Shown here piece after piece: positions 42,716-48,198 of a stretch of DNA of 48,198 nucleotides (the stretch's first letter is position 1; every line of letters begins with the position of its first letter). The notes below the pieces were generated by a model. The model did no database searches, was not told the DNA's origin, and saw only the letters and a list, made by a program, of their open reading frames with translations. A program made the translations under genes and the position numbers. Origin of the DNA: Acidobacteriota bacterium. Its GTDB lineage: Bacteria; Acidobacteriota; Terriglobia; Bryobacterales; Bryobacteraceae. Location: NCBI GenBank assembly GCA_025354525.1, contig JANXMS010000392.1, positions 1 through 48,198 on the forward strand, in the 5' to 3' direction.

Positions 42716-42994
42716 ATGGCCAAGATCCTTATCCCTACTCCCTTGCGGCAATATGCCGAAAAGAACAATTCTGTCGATGTTGCGGCCGGCACGGTCGGCG
42801 AAGCACTCGCGAGTTTGACGACACAGTTCCCCGACCTACGGAAGAACCTGTTCAACGACGAAGGCAAGCTGCGTAGCTTTGTTAACGTTTACGTGAACGA
42901 CGAGGACATCCGTTATCTGCAGAAGGACGCGACCCCTGTCGCCGACGGCGACACGATCTCGATCGTCCCTTCGATTGCAGGCGGCCGATGCTAA
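42716..42994 (+). CDS. CysO/ThiS-like sulfur carrier with GGRC tail
   Basis: A 92-residue ubiquitin-fold protein: AKILIPTPLRQYAEK, VGEALASLTTQFPDL, SFVNVYVNDEDIRYL, DTISIVPSIAGGRC. Carriers are adenylated at a terminal Gly-Gly, but here Arg-Cys follows, so the tail probably must be removed first. The neighbouring JAMM protease is the obvious candidate. The end overlaps the activase start by 7 bp, so the tail is read through the region of the next ATG; the extra residues could therefore also be a by-product of gene overlap. AGAAAG precedes ATG 42716. Confidence 0.88.
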   Translation: MAKILIPTPLRQYAEKNNSVDVAAGTVGEALASLTTQFPDLRKNLFNDEGKLRSFVNVYVNDEDIRYLQKDATPVADGDTISIVPSIAGGRC

Positions 42995-44115
42995 CCCAGG
43001 AAGAAGTTTCTCGCTACAGTCGGCACTTGATCATGCCGGAGGTCGGCGTCGAAGGCCAGGAGAAGCTGAAGGCGGCAAAGGTTTTGTTGATCGGCACTGG
43101 CGGCCTGGGGGCTCCGGTGGCTATGTATTTGGCCGCTGCCGGCGTCGGAACGATCGGTCTCGTCGACTTTGACGTGGTTGACGTTTCGAACCTGCAGCGG
43201 CAGGTGATCCATGGCACCAAGGACATCGGCAAGAAGAAGATTGATTCGGCGGAAGAAACGATGCGGGACATCAACCCGCTAGTTAAGATTATTAAGCATG
43301 ACGTCGCGCTGACGAGCGAGAACGCGCTGGACATTATGCGTGATTACGACATCATCGCCGATGGCACCGACAACTTCCCGACTCGCTTTTTGATCAATGA
43401 CGCTTGCGTCCTGCTGAACAAACCCAACGTTTACGCTTCGATTTTCCGTTTCGAAGGCCAGGCGACGATCTTCGCCGCTGAGGGCGGACCTTGCTATCGC
43501 TGCCTCTATCCCGAGCCACCGCCTCCGGGGTTGGTTCCGAGTTGCGCCGAGGGCGGGGTGCTTGGCATTCTGCCTGGCGTGGTGGGCCTGATTCAGGCGA
43601 CCGAGGTGGTGAAGTTGATCCTCGGGGCGGGCGAACCGTTGATCGGCCGGTTGCTGTTGTACGACGCGTTGGCGATGCGATTCCGCGAGTTGAAGCTGCG
43701 GAAGAATCCCGAGTGCGTTTGCGCGACTGGGGAGATGAAGCTGATTGATTATGACCATTTCTGCGGCATCGTAAAGCAGCCGGAGCCTCCACCGCTCGTA
43801 AATGAGATTGGGCCCAAAGAAGTGAAGGCCATGATCGATGAGCGGAAGGACTTCATTCTGATCGACGTTCGGGAGCCGCATGAGTTCCAGATCGGACGGA
43901 TTCCGACTTCGAACCTGATCCCGCTCGGCGACCTTCCGAAACGGATGGCGGAGCTCGACCCGAACGCGCAGTACGTGCTGCATTGCAAGATGGGCGGTCG
44001 CAGTGCCAAGGGCTGCGACGTACTGCGGGCGGCTGGTTTTAAGCGGGTCCTGAATATGACCGGTGGAATCACGGCATGGTCGGAGCAAGTGGACCCCAGC
44101 GTTCCCAAGTATTAG
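42988..44115 (+). CDS. moeZ: MoeZ-like E1 activating enzyme with rhodanese domain
   Basis: A 375-residue two-domain enzyme. The N-terminal E1-like adenylyltransferase has the nucleotide loop GTGGLG (36-41), VDFDVVDVSNLQRQVIH, ADGTDNFPTRFLIND and zinc cysteines CYRC and CVC. The C-terminal rhodanese domain (about 275-370) has active-site Cys in LHCKMGGRSAKG and VREPHEF. It would adenylate the CysO-like carrier, and possibly MoaD, and transfer sulfur from the rhodanese persulfide. It forms one operon with cysM, JAMM and carrier genes. Its end overlaps the glycosyltransferase start by 40 bp. Confidence 0.92.
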   Translation: MLTQEEVSRYSRHLIMPEVGVEGQEKLKAAKVLLIGTGGLGAPVAMYLAAAGVGTIGLVDFDVVDVSNLQRQVIHGTKDIGKKKIDSAEETMRDINPLVKIIKHDVALTSENALDIMRDYDIIADGTDNFPTRFLINDACVLLNKPNVYASIFRFEGQATIFAAEGGPCYRCLYPEPPPPGLVPSCAEGGVLGILPGVVGLIQATEVVKLILGAGEPLIGRLLLYDALAMRFRELKLRKNPECVCATGEMKLIDYDHFCGIVKQPEPPPLVNEIGPKEVKAMIDERKDFILIDVREPHEFQIGRIPTSNLIPLGDLPKRMAELDPNAQYVLHCKMGGRSAKGCDVLRAAGFKRVLNMTGGITAWSEQVDPSVPKY

Positions 44116-45401
44116 GCGTCTTCCTGCTCGCCCTGGTCTGGTTAGGCTGGGGCGTGCGGGACGTGACGCTGGCGAGCGGCTATACGGACCCGGTCCGTCA
44201 GATTCGGACCCAGGACGAAGCGCTGTATAGCTCGATCGCCATGGGGATGGCTGATCGAAACGAATGGCTGACGCCCCGTTTTCTGGGGCGTTTGGCTTTT
44301 GTGAAGCCGATTCTGGCGTTTTTGCCGTCGGCTCTGTCGGTGGAGCTATTTGGCGTTTCGAACTGGAGCCTGCGGCTGCCGTCGCTGTTGCTGGGGGCGT
44401 TGGCGTTGACCCTGGCATGGCGGATGGCCGGATGGGGCGCGTATTTTCTGTTAGCGGCGAACTATACATTTTTCTCCTTGTCGCGGGCGAATATGACGGA
44501 TGTTCCGCTGCTGGCGTGCACGATGGCGGCGATGTACTGGCAGCGCGGCGGCTGGCCTTGGGCGGCGGCGGCGATTCTATGGAAGTCGGTCGCCGGGCTG
44601 CCGGCATTGCTTTGGCAGCGGGGGCATTGGCGCTGGATCGCATTGGCGGTGGCCCCTTGGCACCTTTATCAACTGGCGACCAACACGGAGTGGTACTGGA
44701 AGGAACACATTCTGGACGAGCACTTGCATTGGGGCTTGGCGGCCGTGGCGCAGGAGCCGGCTTGGCGTTTTTATCCGGTCCGGGCTTGGGAGATTGACCC
44801 GTGGTTGGCGGTTGCCGCTTTGCCGATATTGCTGTGGCGGCGGGACCCTTGGTTGGGTTTGAGCATTGGTTTGCTGTTTTTGTTTGGTTATCGGAACCCG
44901 ACGTATCTGCTGCCGGTGTTCGCGGCGACGGCGGTGGCCGTGGGCCGGGAGTTGCAAGGGCGCTGGGCTTGGCTGCCGGTTTTGATTTTGCTTTACCGTG
45001 CTTCGGCGCTGCACGAAACGCCGGTGCCGGTGCCGAGCTACGGGGCGGGGATGGCTTACGCGGCGTTGCACCGGAGCCAAGGGCTGCTGGCTTATGGGCT
45101 GGCGGATGAGTTTGTGTTGACTACTTTGCCGTTGGCCAGGGTTCAGTATGTTTTGGCGGGCACGGAGGCGCCGCCGCATACTCTCGACTTTCGGGCTCGC
45201 GGCATCGTGTTGTTTGGGGACGAGTATCGGGAGACGATAGCGCCGGAGGGCACCGTTTTTCTTGTCCGTGACGCGGCGGAGCGGGATCGGCTGTTCGCGG
45301 CGGCGGCGGGCCACGATTTGCTGCTTCCGGAGGGGATGGCGTCGCCGAGCCACACGCCGGGGGCGGCGGTCGGCGGGTTTCGAATTTGGCTCTGTCATTA
45401 A
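44076..45401 (+). CDS. ArnT-like membrane glycosyltransferase
   Basis: A 441-residue integral membrane protein with many hydrophobic helices and an early acidic motif (RTQDEALYSSIAMGMADRNE) typical of the PMT/ArnT (GT83) family, which transfer sugars from lipid-linked donors. Later parts include NYTFFSLSRANMTDVPLLAC and WYWKEHILDEHLHW. The acceptor is unknown; lipid A or a surface glycan is possible. The coding strand is notably G-rich. The ATG at 44076 overlaps moeZ by 40 bp; a start slightly downstream cannot be excluded. Confidence 0.8.
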   Translation: MVGASGPQRSQVLGVFLLALVWLGWGVRDVTLASGYTDPVRQIRTQDEALYSSIAMGMADRNEWLTPRFLGRLAFVKPILAFLPSALSVELFGVSNWSLRLPSLLLGALALTLAWRMAGWGAYFLLAANYTFFSLSRANMTDVPLLACTMAAMYWQRGGWPWAAAAILWKSVAGLPALLWQRGHWRWIALAVAPWHLYQLATNTEWYWKEHILDEHLHWGLAAVAQEPAWRFYPVRAWEIDPWLAVAALPILLWRRDPWLGLSIGLLFLFGYRNPTYLLPVFAATAVAVGRELQGRWAWLPVLILLYRASALHETPVPVPSYGAGMAYAALHRSQGLLAYGLADEFVLTTLPLARVQYVLAGTEAPPHTLDFRARGIVLFGDEYRETIAPEGTVFLVRDAAERDRLFAAAAGHDLLLPEGMASPSHTPGAAVGGFRIWLCH

Positions 45402-45426
45402 CATTTAGCCGTTTCTGCGCTATAAC
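45398..45426 (+). promoter_or_regulatory. Sigma-70-like promoter of third Oar receptor
   Basis: TTAACA (45398-45403) and TATAAC (45421-45426) are separated by 17 bp. The start codon at 45439 lies 12 nt after the -10, with GGGA at about 45430, giving a leader of only a few bases. This is the clearest promoter in the window. Confidence 0.55.
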
Positions 45427-45438
45427 TTAGGGACGTCT

Positions 45439-48093
45439 ATGAGTAAATTCTTGCTAATTGTGATGGGGCTTGCAGCCATGCCGCTGCTTGCTCAGTTCGA
45501 CTCAGCCACGGTGCTGGGTTTGGTTCGTGACTCGTCTGGGCTGGGGATTCCGAAAGCGAAGCTGAAGTTGAGCAACACGCGGACCGGCGTCGAGGTGAAC
45601 GCGTTATCGGACAGCGGCGGGAGCTTTCAGTTCCAGACCGTGAAGCCTGGTTTTTACAAAGTTTCGGCTGAATCGGCAGGTTTTAAGACCGCCGTGGCTA
45701 AGGAATTTGAAGTAACGGTGAACGCTCGTCAGCGCGTGGACTTGCAGCTTGAGGTGGGCGCAACGACCGACAGCGTAACGGTGAACGACGCGGCGAAGAT
45801 TTTGGAGACTGATTCCAGTTCGCGTGGCACGGTGGTTGGCACGCAGCAGATGGTAAATCTGCCGTTGAACGGTCGGGCGTATGCCGACTTGGCGCTGCTC
45901 GCGCCGGGCGTTCGGCGGAGCACCATTTCGAATACGCGGGACGCTTCGTTCAATGTGAACGGGATGCGCAGTTCGCAGAATAATTTCGTCGTGGACGGCG
46001 TCGATAACAACGCTTACGGCACCTCGAACCAGGGGTTTTCGAACCAAGTGGTGCAGGTGACCCCGGACGCCATGCAGGAGTTTCGTTTGGAGACGAACAA
46101 CTTTTCGGCCGAGTTTGGCCGGGCGGGCGGCGCGGTGATCAACGCATCGATTCGGAGCGGAACGAACGAGTTGCATGCTTCGGCATGGGAGTATTTGCGG
46201 AACACGTCGTTGAATGCGACGGGCTTTTTTAAGCCGGTGAACAACCAGAAGCCGACGTTGATTCAGAACCAGTTTGGCGTGGCCATGGGCGGTGCGCTCG
46301 TGAAGAACAAGATGTTTATTTTTGGAGATTACGAGGGTTTTCGTCGGGTGAGCCGCGTGATTACTTATGCGACGCTGCCGTCGATGGCAATGCGGCAGGG
46401 CAACATGGGCATTCCGATTCGGAACCCTTACACGGGCGTGGTCTACACCGACGGTGTAATTCCGGCTTCCGTGATCGGCCGTTCGGCCCGCGAGATTTTG
46501 GCGGATTTGCCGGCCCCCAACCGGGCGGGTGCGGGCCCTCTGGGTGTGGGTAACAATTTTGAATCGCAGCCGAACCGGACGGACCGGAACGACAAGGGCG
46601 ACATTCGCTACGACCAATATTTTAATTCGAAGTGGACGGCTTTTGCGCGTTACAGCCACCGATTGCTGGGCAACCTGGAACCGCCGGCGATTCCGGGTCC
46701 GTCGGGGGGCGATGCGAACGGTTCGGTTCGCGTGCGGAACGAGCAGATGGCGCTGGGGACGACCTACACGTTGAGCCCGACTTCGCTGATTGAATTCCGG
46801 CTGGGTATTTCGCGGACCGAGGGTGGTAAGTTTCCTCTTTTTGTTGGCACTCCTACAATTGGCGAGCGCTTTGGAATTCCGAACATTCCGAACGATAAAC
46901 GATTCACGGGAGGGGTGATGAGTACCGGCATTAATGGATTCACCTCGATTGGGGTGCAGGGTTCGAATCCGCAGTTCCAGAATCCGTTCGTAATTGATCC
47001 GAAGGTCAACTACTCGAAGATTTTGAACAAGCACAGTTTGAAGTTGGGGTACGAGTATCAGAGCATCGATACGGATATTGACGACTTCAACCCGAAGTAT
47101 GGTGGGAGCAGCTTTAGCGGCCGGTATTCGCAGGCTCCGGGAACGGCGACCGACGACCGTCAGTTTGTGGCGGACTACCTGATGGGAGCACGTTCGAGCT
47201 ATCAGCTCAATACGGCGACGATTGTGAACTACCGACAGCGGATGCATTTTCTGTATCTTCAGGATGACTTTAAGGTTTCACGTCGTCTGACGTTGAATCT
47301 GGGGCTGCGTTATGAGTTTGCGACTCCCCAGTGGGAAGCGCAGAATCGGTTGTCGAACTTTGACCCGTCGAACAACACCCTGGTTTTGGCCAAAGCGGGA
47401 TCGTTGCGGGATCGAAGCCAGGTGAACCCGGACCGGAACAATTTCGGCCCCCGGTTGGGAGCGGCTTATTCGTTGAACGATAAGACGGTGATTCGGGCGG
47501 CGTTTGGCGTCAGCTACCTGCACTTCAACCGCATGGGCGGCGAGAACCTGTTGGCTTACAACCTGCCGTTCATTTTGAATCCGAACATTAACCAAGTTGC
47601 GCCGGCGGTGCCGAATGGCGGGCAGACGCTGTGCCCGACGACGGGCAATTATAATCCGGCGACGTGCTTTTTGCCCTTCGAACGGGGTTTTCCGGACAAC
47701 TTCCTGAACATCGCGAACGTGCGGACGAATACCGTGCGGACGAACCAGATTCCGTTTAATCTGCCTTCGGCTTCGGTGAAGAGCTACCATGTGACGATTC
47801 AGCGGCAGATTGCTGCCGGGTTGGTGCTCGATGTTGGCTACGTGGGCACCATCGGCCGGAACATGATGATTCTGGGCGATTTGAACACGGCGCGGGCGAA
47901 TAACCCTAACGAGAATATTCCGCTGGACGCTCGGCGGCCCATCAATGGTTTTAGCTACATTCAGTCAGCCTTCCCTGGTGGTTTCCTCGATTATCACGCT
48001 TTCCAGGCGAAGCTGGAGCGGAAGTTCTCGAACGGATTTTATCTATTGAACTCGTTTACCTGGTCGAAGGCCGGAGCGTGTCAACAACCTTGA
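45439..48093 (+). pseudogene. Oar-like TonB-dependent receptor, 3' end cut by IS
   Basis: A third Oar-type receptor: signal MSKFLLIVMGLAAMPLLAQ, regulatory-like domain (VLGLVRDSSGLGIPKAKLKL, PGFYKVSAESAGFKTAVA), TonB plug (FNVNGMRSSQNNFVVDGVDN) and most of the barrel. About 880 codons are genuine, up to LLNSFTWSKAGA. At about 48079 the sequence becomes an IS end and the frame stops after four more codons. Intact homologues continue roughly 200 residues to a terminal Phe. The receptor therefore lacks the last barrel strands and probably cannot insert, unless the remainder is restored beyond the IS. Confidence 0.85.
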
Positions 48094-48198
48094 GACACAA
48101 GTTAGGTTAATTTAGCGAGTTTGTTCGTCCGAGGTTTTCGGTTTGTTGATCCAGACTTGGGTTGGCAGTTCGAGGGCTTTGGGGGCGTTATGGACGAA
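48079..48198 (-). mobile_element. Insertion sequence end (partial), unassigned family
   Basis: From 48079 the plus strand reads TGTCAACAACCTTGAGACAC, a plausible terminal inverted repeat with TG start that interrupts the receptor gene. It differs from the IS end at the left edge, so two distinct elements bound the window. On minus, an open frame enters from the window edge and stops inside the element, as expected for a transposase C-terminus close to the IS end. The family cannot be fixed from 120 bp; an IS3- or IS481-like DDE element is possible. Confidence 0.65.
48112..48198 (-). CDS. Probable transposase, C-terminal fragment
   Basis: 28 codons enter from the window edge on minus and end with TAA at 48114-48112, about 33 nt from the IS end. 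The peptide includes FVHNAPKALELPTQVWINKP. The position and spacing suit a DDE transposase end, but no conserved catalytic motif lies in the visible part. The family is unassigned. Confidence 0.4.
   Translation of the reverse strand, partial: FVHNAPKALELPTQVWINKPKTSDEQTR

Noticed and set aside
46960-46970. GGTTCGAATCC, resembling a tRNA T-arm
   Set aside because: It lies within the receptor coding sequence and no acceptor stem or anticodon arm can be formed around it.
45604-47247. Long open frame (547 codons) antisense to the third Oar receptor
   Set aside because: It is Arg/His-rich without any motif, and the sense strand encodes a clear receptor.

Overview
The window looks like chromosomal DNA of an Acidobacteriota bacterium of the Bryobacter/Solibacter type. 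This is inferred from gene families, not from a marker gene. The clues are three large Oar-like outer-membrane receptors (carboxypeptidase-regulatory domain plus TonB-dependent barrel), a CRTAC1/ASPIC-UnbV FG-GAP protein with a TPR partner, a YncE/phosphoesterase fusion, DUF1080-type proteins, an orphan terminase pair, and high GC with dense, often overlapping genes. Both ends of the window lie inside different insertion sequences, so the window may be a contig that broke at repeats.

Region by region. 1-140: end of an IS3-family element that cuts a gene. 96-5213 (minus): a type I Zorya anti-phage operon, zorA-zorB-zorC-zorD, in which zorD is broken by that IS after about 207 codons. 5214-5927: gene-free. 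5928-8141 (plus): a small RxNGxxSxGP-type protein and a complete phage-like large terminase with no other phage genes. 8160-11518 (plus): a DUF362 protein and Tex. 11492-14108 (minus): DinB and DUF2721 genes downstream of a decayed ECF sigma/anti-sigma/secreted-protein set. 14159-15743 (minus): NUDIX and alpha/beta hydrolase. 15873-18109 (plus): two envelope or secreted proteins. 18004-19121 (minus): a DUF1080 protein and a lipoprotein. 19146-22942 (plus): a four-gene molybdenum hydroxylase operon with its own MoaD-like protein. 22939-28640 (minus): SMP-30-like protein, Oar receptor and a conserved protein. 28658-29881 (plus): MFS transporter. 29883-39604 (minus): phosphoesterase, Oar receptor, CRTAC1, TPR and radical SAM genes. 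39605-41386: a gene-poor stretch holding a fragment of an NtrC-type activator. 41387-45401 (plus): CysM, JAMM protease, CysO-like carrier, MoeZ-like activase and a membrane glycosyltransferase. 45439-48078 (plus): a third Oar receptor, cut by a second IS.

Functional themes. Zorya couples a membrane proton-channel motor (ZorAB) to cytosolic effectors (ZorC, ZorD); here the helicase/nuclease effector is lost or displaced, so the locus is probably inactive unless zorD is restored elsewhere. The CysM/JAMM/CysO/MoeZ set forms a protein-thiocarboxylate route to cysteine, and the carrier ends in Gly-Gly-Arg-Cys, so it would need trimming by the neighbouring JAMM protease. The molybdenum hydroxylase operon carries the subunits plus a sulfur carrier for cofactor supply. 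The two intact Oar receptor operons probably handle uptake and processing of extracellular organic matter.

Large-scale signals. The plus strand is C-rich over roughly 8-33 kb whatever the gene orientation, and becomes G-rich after about 41 kb. The radical SAM gene at 29.9-31.2 kb has the opposite local skew. Several start codons have a -10-like hexamer about 7 nt upstream, which suggests leaderless transcripts.
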